Assembly (NCBI RefSeq): GCF_041433555.1
Contig: NZ_JAPWBR010000001.1
Span: forward strand, 62,001-126,000
DNA: 64,000 nucleotides
Origin: Granulicatella sp041433555
GTDB lineage: Bacteria > Bacillota > Bacilli > Lactobacillales > Aerococcaceae
Direction of reading: 5' to 3'
The notes under the pieces were generated by a model. That model saw nothing but the letters and a program-made list of their open reading frames with translations. It was not told the DNA's origin and searched no databases. Each line of letters opens with the position of its first letter. Within the stretch, counting starts at the first letter, position 1. This document shows, piece after piece, positions 43,335 through 52,029 of the stretch. The position numbers and the translations under genes are program-made.

Positions 43335-44237
43335 CTACTCTTGTTCCGGGTTCAACGAAACATCTTCCCCGAAAATGCGCATCTTAATCGCGACACCTGT
43401 TCTTGTGCCTGCCAATCCACCGAGTCCCGTTTCACGGAGTTCTCGTGGCATTCTCACCCCGATACTGCGCATCGCTTCGATGGTTTCATCGGCTGGAATC
43501 ACGTTTGTAATTCCCGCAAGCGCCATGTCTGCGGCAATCAAGGCATTTCCTGCACCAATCGCGTTCCGCTTCACGCACGGTACCTCTACAAGACCGGCTA
43601 CAGGGTCACAAACGAGTCCTAGTAAGTTTCCGAGCGCTGTCGCAAAGGCTTCGGAACTCTCTTGCGGCGTTCCACCAGCTGCTTCAACGGCTGCAGCTGC
43701 GGCCATCGCGCTGGCACTTCCGACTTCGGCTTGGCATCCACCTGTCGCCCCGGCAATCATCGCGTTATTGGCTACGACCATCCCAAAGGCTGCCGAAGTA
43801 AAGAGGAATCGAACTTGTTGTTCATGGTTCAAGTTCATTGTATCGGCAATCGAGAACACAACGCCCGGTAAGGTTCCACTCGCTCCTGCTGTTGGAGTCG
43901 CACACACAAGACCCATTGCTGCGTTCACTTCATTTGTTCCAAGCGCGTATTGTACCCCCGCTAGAATACTATCGCCCGACAATGTTTTCCCACGTTCACG
44001 ATATTTCTTCATCTTCAACGCATCGCCACCCGTTAAGCCTGTTGGAGAGAACACACCCTCTCCTTCCACGCTTCGTTCAACGGCGTTCTTCATCGTTTGT
44101 AAGTTTTTTTCCATTTTCTCCCAGATGTACTCACGACTTTGCTGGGTCATTTCCATTTCTTGTTCAATCATGATTTCCGAAATGGGCTTCTTTTGTTCTG
44201 TTGCTAATGCTACCAATTCTTTAATGGTCGAAAACAT
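43335..44237 (-). CDS. sdaAA: L-serine dehydratase, iron-sulfur type, alpha subunit
   Basis: The 300-residue subunit of the [4Fe-4S] L-serine ammonia-lyase converts serine to pyruvate and ammonia. SGTLPGVVFS, ATGGCQAEVGSASAMAAAAA, NLLGLVCDPVAGLVEVPC and KRNAIGAGNALIAADMALAG are characteristic, including cluster cysteines. It lies 21 bases after the beta-subunit gene. Confidence 0.95.
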   Translation of the reverse strand: MFSTIKELVALATEQKKPISEIMIEQEMEMTQQSREYIWEKMEKNLQTMKNAVERSVEGEGVFSPTGLTGGDALKMKKYRERGKTLSGDSILAGVQYALGTNEVNAAMGLVCATPTAGASGTLPGVVFSIADTMNLNHEQQVRFLFTSAAFGMVVANNAMIAGATGGCQAEVGSASAMAAAAAVEAAGGTPQESSEAFATALGNLLGLVCDPVAGLVEVPCVKRNAIGAGNALIAADMALAGITNVIPADETIEAMRSIGVRMPRELRETGLGGLAGTRTGVAIKMRIFGEDVSLNPEQE

Positions 44238-44258
44238 TGCAAACTTCCTTCCTTATCA

Positions 44259-44936
44259 TCACGCAAACATATAGATGTCATGCGTTTTTCTTAATGTTTG
44301 TATTTGTTCTTTTAATTCTGGGGATAATAAATCAGCAAGCTCATATCCCATCATTTGGCTATCTTCTGTCATTTCCACTCGTTGTTTTGAAATGGTAATG
44401 CCATGCTCATGTAGTAAATTGTAGAGAACAGGCATTTCCCCGAGAGAAACCACTTCAAGTAAAACCGGAAGCGGACCTGAAAGATCCATCTTAAAGCCAT
44501 CCACCTCGATGTACTTCACTTCCACTGCTCCGCCACCAACAGAGGTCCCAATGAGGCGAATCGTACGTTTCTCGTCGCTCAAGGTCAAATCCGCAGTATT
44601 GGCGTGATTCACAGGGCTTGGTTCTTTTCGCTCGACAAATTCAATATGCATCCCTTGGGATACAGCAATCTCAACGGCACGCGGCACGCGCTCGTCATCT
44701 GTCGTAAAGCCTAAAATTCCGCTAATAATCGCAAAATCCGTTCCGTGTCCCTTATGCGTTTCGGAGAATGATTCGTAATAGTCGCATCGCACATTCTTTG
44801 GTGTGCCTCCGAACAATTGTCTCGCAAGAGCACCGATTGCAATCGCTCCAGCTGTATGTGAAGAAGAAGGGCCCACCATAATCGGACCAATAATATCAAA
44901 ACAACTCTTATAATTTTGTACTTTATTTCCTTCCAT
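44259..44936 (-). CDS. sdaAB: L-serine dehydratase, iron-sulfur type, beta subunit
   Basis: The 225-residue subunit carries IGPIMVGPSSSHTAGAIAIG, SFSETHKGHGTDFAIISGILG and a C-terminal ACT-like region, LLEVVSLGEMPVLYNLLHEHGI. AAAGGA precedes the ATG. Together with the alpha subunit it forms the heteromeric enzyme. Confidence 0.95.
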   Translation of the reverse strand: MEGNKVQNYKSCFDIIGPIMVGPSSSHTAGAIAIGALARQLFGGTPKNVRCDYYESFSETHKGHGTDFAIISGILGFTTDDERVPRAVEIAVSQGMHIEFVERKEPSPVNHANTADLTLSDEKRTIRLIGTSVGGGAVEVKYIEVDGFKMDLSGPLPVLLEVVSLGEMPVLYNLLHEHGITISKQRVEMTEDSQMMGYELADLLSPELKEQIQTLRKTHDIYMFA

Positions 44937-44991
44937 GTCGGCTATCCTTTCTTTGCTTTACTATCGTATCAGTATCCGCCTTTAATGTAAA

Positions 44992-45762
44992 TTATTTTTG
45001 GCCGGCAACTCGTATAGCGTATGCATCGAGTAAGATTCTGCTGATGACTTGTAGTGGCAAACGCGAGCGTACTTCATAGTCTGGGAAATACGAACTCTCA
45101 GATTTATAGCCAACAAACGTGATATCACTGAGTCTTGCTAGAGGACTCGCTCCATTTGCGGTCAGTAAAATAACCGGCACTTCATTTTGTTGGCAAACAC
45201 GCGCTGCTTCCACCAATTCTTCGGTATGCCCATTTAACGAGATAATAATCGCCACATCTTGGGCATTTAAACGGTGGCTGATGGTTCGGATAATATTTGG
45301 ATCCACATACTGTTCGCAAGTACGTTCCAAAAGGTGCAATTTAATTTCCATTTCGCTGGCAATCATTTCGCTGAGTCCTCGAGAAAATAGAAATACTCGT
45401 TGTGCCCCAAAAATCGCTTGAACAGCATCCTCAATCGTTTTACTGTCCAGCTGTTCAATCGTCCGACGCACTTCCTGCTCGTTTTTCACAACAACTGCTT
45501 GAATTTTTTTGTCAACAGCTTCCAAACTGTTGAAGGTGGATAACTCTTCATTTGTAAAACGGTATTGTTTTTTTAAATCATGTTTAAAACTCGTAAAACC
45601 GTCATATCCTAGTTTCTTCATGGTTCGCACAATAGACGCAGTAGAAACATTTGCATCCTGACTCAACTTCACGATGGAAATAGAAGGGATCTCTTCTAGA
45701 TGTTCCTCGATATAAGCGAGTAGATATTTTTCCGTATTCGTTAAACCTTGCGTGTTGAACAT
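44992..45762 (-). CDS. MurR/RpiR-family sugar-phosphate regulator
   Basis: The 256-residue protein has an N-terminal RpiR helix-turn-helix (SIVKLSQDANVSTASIVRTMKKLGYDGF) and a C-terminal SIS domain (RVFLFSRGLSEMIASEMEIKLH, VAIIISLNGHTEELVEAA) that should bind a sugar phosphate. It is divergent from a PfkB-type kinase and fructose-type PTS genes and probably controls them. The palindrome at 45777-45794 near its start suggests autoregulation too. Confidence 0.9.
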   Translation of the reverse strand: MFNTQGLTNTEKYLLAYIEEHLEEIPSISIVKLSQDANVSTASIVRTMKKLGYDGFTSFKHDLKKQYRFTNEELSTFNSLEAVDKKIQAVVVKNEQEVRRTIEQLDSKTIEDAVQAIFGAQRVFLFSRGLSEMIASEMEIKLHLLERTCEQYVDPNIIRTISHRLNAQDVAIIISLNGHTEELVEAARVCQQNEVPVILLTANGASPLARLSDITFVGYKSESSYFPDYEVRSRLPLQVISRILLDAYAIRVAGQK

Positions 45763-45776
45763 GCGAACTCCTCCAT

Positions 45777-45794
45777 TTTGTAAAGATTTACAAA
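45777..45794. promoter_or_regulatory. Palindromic operator between RpiR gene and kinase-PTS operon
   Basis: TTTGTAAA-GA-TTTACAAA is a perfect dyad immediately upstream of the RpiR-type gene's ribosome binding site. A further TTTACAA half-site lies at 45818-45824. It is a good candidate binding site for the RpiR regulator. Confidence 0.55.
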
Positions 45795-45874
45795 TGTTAA
45801 CCTCATTTTAGAAAACATTTACAACCTGACGTATGTAATAATAAGTATAGCAAAAAAAGCTTGGAGGTGAAATG

Positions 45875-46792
45875 ATGATTTATACGTGCACGATGAATTT
45901 AGCCATCGATTTGTTCATTAAAACTGCGCAAATGCTACCGTCTGAAGTGAACCGAACCGACGAGGCTGTTTACATGCCAAATGGAAAAGGCGTAAACGTC
46001 AGCTTCATCTTAAAGGAACTCGGAATTGATAGCACCGCCACTGGTTTTAAAGCAGGTTTTACTGGCCAATTTATCGAGGAAGAACTGCAAAAGGCAGGTA
46101 TCCAAACACAATTCGTCACGGTGGACGGAATTACTCGCATCAATGTGTTCACGCAAGTTGTGGCCACAAACGAAGAATTCAAACTCGTCAACCAAGGCCC
46201 AAGTGTAACACCCAAACAAGAAGCGTCCCTTCTTGCTATTGTGGAAAACATGAACGCAGACGATATTTTGTTTGTTTCTGGAAGTCATCCTGAAGGTATC
46301 ACACGTGCCACTTACGAGAACATCGCAAAAGCGTCGCAGCAACGTGGCTTTAAGTTTATTCTCGACACTTCCGCTAGTTTTGTACCTGAATTATTAGGCT
46401 ATAAACCATATCTCATCAAACCAAATGATGAAGAATTAGCTGAATGGTTTGGCTTGAAAGACATTAGTCTGGAGGAAATTAAAGACTGTGGTCGTAAACT
46501 CCTCGAGCAAGGTGCTCAAAACGTTATCGTTTCTTTAGGAGACAAGGGAGCCATTCTCTTCACACCAACTGAAACGATTCATGTCACAGCACCAAACGGC
46601 GAAGTTGTCAATACTGCCTGTGCAGGAGATACACTTCTTGCAACCTTCGTAGGAAGCCAGTTGCAAGGTTTATCCGATGAAGAAGCACTGATCAAAGCCG
46701 TCGCAGCGGGAAGCTCAACCGCGTTTAGACCTGGTTTGACAGACTTCAAGGACGTTCCTACATTAATGCAACAAATCAAACGAGTATCCTAA
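45875..46792 (+). CDS. PfkB-family 1-phosphofructokinase / tagatose-phosphate kinase
   Basis: The protein has about 305 residues (an alternative ATG lies one codon upstream; this one is seven bases from GGAGG). It is a FruK/LacC-type sugar-phosphate kinase: YTCTMNLAIDLFI, NGKGVNVSFILKELG, and the ATP/anion-hole motif NTACAGDTLLATFVG. It phosphorylates a ketohexose phosphate, fructose 1-phosphate or a tagatose phosphate, to the bisphosphate. The PTS genes follow at once. Which epimer it uses cannot be read from the sequence. Confidence 0.87.
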   Translation: MIYTCTMNLAIDLFIKTAQMLPSEVNRTDEAVYMPNGKGVNVSFILKELGIDSTATGFKAGFTGQFIEEELQKAGIQTQFVTVDGITRINVFTQVVATNEEFKLVNQGPSVTPKQEASLLAIVENMNADDILFVSGSHPEGITRATYENIAKASQQRGFKFILDTSASFVPELLGYKPYLIKPNDEELAEWFGLKDISLEEIKDCGRKLLEQGAQNVIVSLGDKGAILFTPTETIHVTAPNGEVVNTACAGDTLLATFVGSQLQGLSDEEALIKAVAAGSSTAFRPGLTDFKDVPTLMQQIKRVS

Positions 46793-46818
46793 CTCGGGAA
46801 AATAAAGGAGGAAATACA

Positions 46819-48222
46819 ATGACAAAATATGATATTATCGCTGCCACTGGGTGTCCGACAGGAATTGCGCACACTTATATGGCACAAGAAGCGCTCGAGC
46901 AAGCCGCTAAAAAAGCAGGAGTAACAATTAAAGTCGAAACACACGGACAAATCGGTGTCGAAAACGAATTGACTCCAGAAGAAATCGCAAATGCAAAAGC
47001 AGTCATCATCGCTGCTGACAAGGACGTTCAACCACAACGTTTCGTAAACAAAAAGATTATCGACGTTTCAGTTGGACAAGGAATTAAAAATGCCGACGAA
47101 TTAGTCGCACAAGCTCTTCGCGGAGAAGGTGTTGTGAAATACCACTCTGACGATGCAGCTGTTGAAGCTTCAGAAGCTCCACAATCTTCTAACGTTGGTA
47201 AGAGCTCTATTGGTCGTGAAATTTACAAGCACTTGATGAACGGTGTATCTCACATGCTTCCATTCGTTGTTGGTGGTGGGGTTCTAATCGCGATTTCATT
47301 TGCCGTATTCGGAATTTACTCATTCGATCCAAATCACGAAACATACAATGCCTTTTCTGCTCAATTAAAAGAAATTGGTGGATTAGCAATGGGCTTGATG
47401 ACTCCGGTTCTTGCAGCCTACATTGCACAAAGCATTGGGAACCGTCCTGCTTTAGTGAGCGGTTTTGTCGCAGGTTTAATGGCAAGTAACGGGGGCGCCG
47501 GATTCCTTGGCGGTATCGTCGGTGGTTTCTTCGCAGGTTACTTAGTGGTTCTTTTAGAAAAATTATTCAAAGGACTACCAAAAACATTAGATGGTCTTAA
47601 AGCTATTTTCTTATATCCTTTATTAGGCGTATTCATTACTGGTTTATTTATGAGTGTCATTGTTAGTCCAATGGCTGGTATCAACCAATCATTAATGGAC
47701 TTCTTAAAAGGATTCCAAGATTCAAACCCAGTTCTTTTAGGTCTTGTAATCGGATGTATGTGTGCCTTTGATATGGGTGGCCCAGTAAACAAAGCCGCAT
47801 ACGTTACAGGTACAGTTCTTCTTGGTGAAGGAAATACAGCATTCATGGCTGGGGTTTCTGCAGCATGTATCGCTCCTCCACTTATCACAACTGTTGCCGT
47901 ATTATTATTCAAAAACCGTTTCGATACAAACGAACGTAATGCTGGTTTAGTTAACTTCATCTTAGGCTCAACTCACATTACTGAAGGGGCTATTCCTTTC
48001 GTTGCCAAAGATCCACTTCGCGCAATGCCTTCAATGATGTTAGGTTCTTCAATCGCTGCAATCTTAACTTACTTATTCGGCGTACAAGTACCTGCTCCTC
48101 ACGGTGGATTCTTAGTATTACCAGTTGTAACACATCCATTCTTATGGGTATTAGCCATTGCAATTGGTTCTGTTGTCGGCGGTCTTGTTCTTGGAGCAAC
48201 TCGTAAACCACTTTCTGAATAA
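46819..48222 (+). CDS. PTS fructose-family transporter, EIIBC
   Basis: The 467-residue fusion has an N-terminal EIIB domain with the phosphorylated Cys12 (AATGCPTGIAHTYMAQ). After a linker at about 105-130 comes a fructose-type EIIC membrane domain (LPFVVGGGVLIAISFAVF, DMGGPVNKAAYVTG, GSTHITEGAIPFVAKDP). It imports and phosphorylates a ketohexose, usually at C1. EIIA is encoded separately by the next gene. Confidence 0.93.
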   Translation: MTKYDIIAATGCPTGIAHTYMAQEALEQAAKKAGVTIKVETHGQIGVENELTPEEIANAKAVIIAADKDVQPQRFVNKKIIDVSVGQGIKNADELVAQALRGEGVVKYHSDDAAVEASEAPQSSNVGKSSIGREIYKHLMNGVSHMLPFVVGGGVLIAISFAVFGIYSFDPNHETYNAFSAQLKEIGGLAMGLMTPVLAAYIAQSIGNRPALVSGFVAGLMASNGGAGFLGGIVGGFFAGYLVVLLEKLFKGLPKTLDGLKAIFLYPLLGVFITGLFMSVIVSPMAGINQSLMDFLKGFQDSNPVLLGLVIGCMCAFDMGGPVNKAAYVTGTVLLGEGNTAFMAGVSAACIAPPLITTVAVLLFKNRFDTNERNAGLVNFILGSTHITEGAIPFVAKDPLRAMPSMMLGSSIAAILTYLFGVQVPAPHGGFLVLPVVTHPFLWVLAIAIGSVVGGLVLGATRKPLSE

Positions 48223-48254
48223 TCGAATTTTAGAAAGAACTTAGGAGGTTGAAA

Positions 48255-48704
48255 ATGTTAATTAGTAAAGAATCTATTTTCTTAAATGAAAATCTTACTT
48301 CTCAAGAAGAAGTATTTCACTTCATCGCTCAAAAAGCCGTAGCACTAGGTGTTTCAGCAGACGAAAACGCCGTGTACAACGGACTTGTAGAGCGTGAACA
48401 ACAAGGAACAACAGGAATGATGGACGGATTTGCAATTCCACATGCGAAATCAAGCGCCATCACGAGTCCAAAAATCGTCATTGTTCGCCTTAATGATGGA
48501 ATTGACTGGAACAGCATGGATGGAAAACCAACTTCATTCATCTTCAGCTTATTAATTCCAGATGGCGAAGCAGGAACGACTCACCTTAAATTATTAGCAA
48601 CCGTAGCTCGAATGCTCATGAAAGCTGATGTCAAAGAAGCTTTATTAGGTGCTACAACTGCTGAACAGCTTGAAGAAGTATTAAATAGTCATTTAGCAGG
48701 CTAA
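48255..48704 (+). CDS. PTS fructose-family EIIA
   Basis: The 149-residue PTS_EIIA type-2 domain has the phosphorylated His63 in GFAIPHAKSS. It passes phosphate from HPr to the EIIB domain of the preceding gene. AGGAGG lies six bases before the ATG at 48255; an in-frame TTG two codons earlier is rejected. A terminator follows. Confidence 0.93.
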   Translation: MLISKESIFLNENLTSQEEVFHFIAQKAVALGVSADENAVYNGLVEREQQGTTGMMDGFAIPHAKSSAITSPKIVIVRLNDGIDWNSMDGKPTSFIFSLLIPDGEAGTTHLKLLATVARMLMKADVKEALLGATTAEQLEEVLNSHLAG

Positions 48705-48712
48705 CCCACTCT

Positions 48713-48746
48713 CCAGGAGAGAAAGCACAAAACAGCTCTCTCCTGG
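48713..48746 (+). terminator. Terminator of the kinase-PTS operon
   Basis: CCAGGAGAGA pairs with TCTCTCCTGG, followed by TATTTTTATTT, nine bases after the EIIA stop. Confidence 0.88.
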
Positions 48747-48815
48747 TATTTTTATTTCATTCCCCGAAATTCAGTTGAAACTCCGCATAATCCCTCTATT
48801 TTTCGCCAAACGCTA

Positions 48816-48844
48816 TTGACGAATGCACTAAAAAATCTTACAAT
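48816..48844 (+). promoter_or_regulatory. Promoter of the GntR-agaS-nagA-lacD operon
   Basis: A TTGACG -35 (48816-48821) and TACAAT -10 (48839-48844) are spaced by 17 bases. Confidence 0.82.
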
Positions 48845-48850
48845 GGTATT

Positions 48851-48868
48851 AACTGGTAGTGACCAGTT
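48851..48868. promoter_or_regulatory. GntR-family operator
   Basis: AACTGGT-AGTG-ACCAGTT is a perfect seven-base dyad at the predicted transcription start. TGGT/ACCA half-sites are typical of HutC-type GntR regulators, so the adjacent GntR probably represses its own operon. Confidence 0.68.
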
Positions 48869-48901
48869 GTAGAAGAGTTTTTTACGAAAGGAGGAACCGA
48901 T

Positions 48902-49630
48902 ATGGTAGCCAAACCTTCTCCACTCTACTCAACACTGAGTTTAGCGTTGATCGACTTCATTAAGACCAAGGGAAAAGCACACGAAAAAATGCTTTCGGAG
49001 CGCGAAATTACAAAGGTCTATAATGTCAGTCGCACCACCGTTCGAACAGCGTTGAAGGAATTGGAGACGCTTGGATATATTTATAAGCGTCATGGAAAAG
49101 GCACGTTCATTTCAACGCAATGGAAAGAACGCCAAAACTTGCTGGAAGGCTACAGTTTCACGGAACAGATGAAGGAACTCGGCAAAGTCCCTTCCACGAA
49201 AATTACTTCGCTGGATTGTTACGAAGCCGATGAATTTATCGCTCCACTCGTTGGAATCGAAGCTGGCGACAAGCTCTTTCGTCTGAAACGCATTCGGTAT
49301 GCAGATAGCATTCCACTCATGAAAGAAACAACTTTCTTACCATACGACGTCTTCAAAACCTTAACGAAGACCCAGTTAGAAGGCCAATCTTTATATGAAG
49401 TGTTTGCGAATGATTTTAATCAGCAAATCCACTACGCCGACGAAGAATTCTCAGCGAGCATTCTCACGCCGGAAGAAGCGGAAGTCTTGGATGTGGATCC
49501 GCACAGCGCTTGTTTACGGTTTATGCGAACCACATTAAATCCTGAAAATCGCATCATCGAATATACGATCAGTGTTGCCAGAAGCGACCAATTCTTCTAC
49601 AAAGTAAGACACTATCGCACAAACAACTAA
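48902..49630 (+). CDS. GntR-family regulator with UTRA domain
   Basis: The 242-residue HutC-type regulator has an N-terminal winged helix (LSEREITKVYNVSRTTVRTALKELETLGYIYKRHGKGTFIS) and a C-terminal UTRA effector domain (KLFRLKRIRYADSIPLMKETTFL, FYKVRHYR). Members near nagA/agaS genes usually sense an amino-sugar phosphate. AAAGGAGG precedes the start. It is first in the operon with agaS, nagA and lacD, behind its likely operator. Confidence 0.92.
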   Translation: MVAKPSPLYSTLSLALIDFIKTKGKAHEKMLSEREITKVYNVSRTTVRTALKELETLGYIYKRHGKGTFISTQWKERQNLLEGYSFTEQMKELGKVPSTKITSLDCYEADEFIAPLVGIEAGDKLFRLKRIRYADSIPLMKETTFLPYDVFKTLTKTQLEGQSLYEVFANDFNQQIHYADEEFSASILTPEEAEVLDVDPHSACLRFMRTTLNPENRIIEYTISVARSDQFFYKVRHYRTNN

Positions 49631-49650
49631 AAAAATATTTGGAGGGTATT

Positions 49651-50817
49651 ATGTTTCAATTTTCAACAAGTCAATTAGAAGCGTTATCTGCAGAAATTAC
49701 AACGCGCGAAATTCGCCAACAACCAGAATTGTGGAAAGAAGCTTTTGATTACTACAAAGCAAACTTAGAACGCATTACTGCTTTCTTAAACAACTTACCT
49801 GAAGGTCGCCTTCGCGTGATTTTCGCAGGTGCGGGTACATCACAATATGTGGGAGATACAATTCTTCCTTACTTAAAACGTACAGGAAATGAAGACCGTT
49901 TTGATTTCCAATCTGTCGGAACAACAAACCTTGTAAGCAATCCACATGACTACTTCAAAGCAGAAATTCCTACAGTGCTTGTTTCATTTGCACGTAGCGG
50001 TAACTCACCAGAAAGTCTTGCCAGTGTGCAACTTGGCCAACAAATCGTGCGCGACTTCTATCAAATCACGATTACTTGTGCGCCAGAAGGAAAATTAGCC
50101 GTTGCTGCCAAAGACGACACAAACAACTTACTCTTAATGATGCCAGACCGCTCTAACGACGCTGGTTTTGCGATGACAGGAAGCTTCACATGTATGACTC
50201 TTACAGCCCTTCTTGTTTTCGACGAAGCACACTCACTTGAAGAAAAAGAAGGTTTCGTGAAAGCCATCCGTCAAATGGGTACAAGCGTTCTAGAACGTGA
50301 AGACGTGATTCAACATTACGTGAACTTAGACTACAACCGCGTGATTTACTTAGGTTCTGGTTCTCTCAGCGGCCTTGCTCGCGAAGTTCAATTGAAGATT
50401 CTTGAATTGACTGCTGGACAAATCGCAACAGCCTTCGATTCTTCAATGGGATTCCGTCACGGTCCTAAATCATTTGTAAACGCCTCTTCTCTAGCCTTCG
50501 TATTCGTATCAAACGACGACTATACTCGTCAATACGACATCGACATCTTAAACGAATTACATGGTGACCAAATCGCACGCCTCGTTCTTGCGGTTGGAGT
50601 GGACGCAGAAAGTGACTTTGAAGGTCTATCATTCAACTTCGATAAAGAATATCGTTTCGTTCCAGATGCTTACCTTGCACTTCCATATGCAGTATTTGGA
50701 CAAACAGTTTCTCTTCTTTCTTCTATCAAAGTTGGAAATAAACCAGACACTCCTTCACCAACAGGCACTGTAAACCGTGTCGTTAAAGGAGTAACGATTC
50801 ACCCATTAGAAGCATAA
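49651..50817 (+). CDS. agaS: AgaS-type amino-sugar-phosphate deaminase/isomerase
   Basis: The 388-residue protein has two SIS domains (RVIFAGAGTSQYVGDTI, LVSFARSGNSPES; VIYLGSGSLSGLARE, DSSMGFRHGPKSF). AgaS deaminates galactosamine 6-phosphate to tagatose 6-phosphate. The lacD gene two genes downstream supports that reaction over glucosamine deamination. GGAGGG precedes the ATG at 49651; an earlier in-frame ATG is rejected. Confidence 0.88.
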   Translation: MFQFSTSQLEALSAEITTREIRQQPELWKEAFDYYKANLERITAFLNNLPEGRLRVIFAGAGTSQYVGDTILPYLKRTGNEDRFDFQSVGTTNLVSNPHDYFKAEIPTVLVSFARSGNSPESLASVQLGQQIVRDFYQITITCAPEGKLAVAAKDDTNNLLLMMPDRSNDAGFAMTGSFTCMTLTALLVFDEAHSLEEKEGFVKAIRQMGTSVLEREDVIQHYVNLDYNRVIYLGSGSLSGLAREVQLKILELTAGQIATAFDSSMGFRHGPKSFVNASSLAFVFVSNDDYTRQYDIDILNELHGDQIARLVLAVGVDAESDFEGLSFNFDKEYRFVPDAYLALPYAVFGQTVSLLSSIKVGNKPDTPSPTGTVNRVVKGVTIHPLEA

Positions 50818-50844
50818 ATAACTTTATTGAAAAGAGATGATCCT

Positions 50845-51999
50845 ATGACAACTTATATTTATGCCAAAGCATTTTATTTTGAAGACGAAGTGAAAGGCCC
50901 AGGGTACCTACCAATCTTAGATAATGGAACTTTCGGAGCCTTCCAAACCGAAAAACCAGAAAGCGGCGCTAGCGTCATTGACTACGGCAACTATCAAATT
51001 GCCCCAGGTCTTGTAGATACACATATCCACGGATTCAAAGGCGCTGACGTAATGGATAACGACGTAGAAGCACTTCGCACCATTTCAGAAGGACTTCCTT
51101 CATGCGGGGTTACTTCATACTTACCAACAACTTTAACCGCATCTCGCGAATTATTAGCGGATGTCTGCCAAACAATTGGCGATAACGCCACAACACTTGG
51201 CGGCGCTAAAATCAGAGGGATTTTCCTAGAAGGTCCATTCTTCTGTGAAAAATACAAAGGCGCGCAAAACCCTAAATACATGGGCGACCCTAAATCTGAA
51301 ATTTTGGATGAATGGCAAGAACGCGCTGGCGGTTGGGTGAAGAAAATCGCGATTGCGCCTGAACGTAAAGGTGCCGTTGATTTCATCAAACACGCGAAAA
51401 CAAAAGACATCTATGTTGCTCTTGCACATACAGATGGTACTTACGAAGATTGTAAAAACGCCGTTGAAGCCGGTGCAAACATCTTCGTTCACACATACAA
51501 TGGAATGCGCGGCTTACACCACCGCGAACCAGGTGTTGTCGGTGCGGCACTCACATTGCCAAACGTATTCGACGAACTCATCTGCGACGGCCACCACGTT
51601 AACCCAGTGAGTGCAAGTATCGTGATGAAATGTTGCGGTCACGACCATGTAGCCCTTATTACAGACTGCATGCGTGCGGGCGGTATGGGCGAATGCGAAT
51701 CGATGCTTGGAGAATTCCCTGTTATCGTGAAAGACGGTACGGCTCGCTTGAAAGACGGCGGTAGCCTTGCTGGAAGTATCTTAGAACTCATCCAAGGGGT
51801 TCAAAACGTTGTGAAATGGGGCATTGCGACTCCACACGAAGCAATTACAATGGCTAGCCTTGTCCCTGCAAAATCAGTCGGTATCGACGACGTTTGCGGA
51901 CGCATCGACCCAGGGTATGCAGCGGACTTCATCGTATTAGACGATGAGTTACAACTCAAAGCGACTTACTTAGACGGTAAGCCATATTTCGAAGCTTAA
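50845..51999 (+). CDS. N-acetylhexosamine-6-phosphate deacetylase (NagA/AgaA)
   Basis: The 384-residue amidohydrolase removes acetate from N-acetylglucosamine or N-acetylgalactosamine 6-phosphate. Metal-binding features are LVDTHIHGFKGADVM, EGPFF, LAHTDGTYE, VHTYNGM and DGHHVNP. Its position between agaS and lacD favours the GalNAc 6-phosphate (AgaA) role. AAAGAGA precedes the ATG at 50845. Confidence 0.92.
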   Translation: MTTYIYAKAFYFEDEVKGPGYLPILDNGTFGAFQTEKPESGASVIDYGNYQIAPGLVDTHIHGFKGADVMDNDVEALRTISEGLPSCGVTSYLPTTLTASRELLADVCQTIGDNATTLGGAKIRGIFLEGPFFCEKYKGAQNPKYMGDPKSEILDEWQERAGGWVKKIAIAPERKGAVDFIKHAKTKDIYVALAHTDGTYEDCKNAVEAGANIFVHTYNGMRGLHHREPGVVGAALTLPNVFDELICDGHHVNPVSASIVMKCCGHDHVALITDCMRAGGMGECESMLGEFPVIVKDGTARLKDGGSLAGSILELIQGVQNVVKWGIATPHEAITMASLVPAKSVGIDDVCGRIDPGYAADFIVLDDELQLKATYLDGKPYFEA

Positions 52000-52029
52000 T
52001 AAAACAAAAACAACTTAAGGAGTGTTATT

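Noticed and set aside
43255..44274. 339-codon plus-strand frame opposite msrA and sdaAA
   Set aside because: It spans two well-supported genes antisense and has no domain signature.
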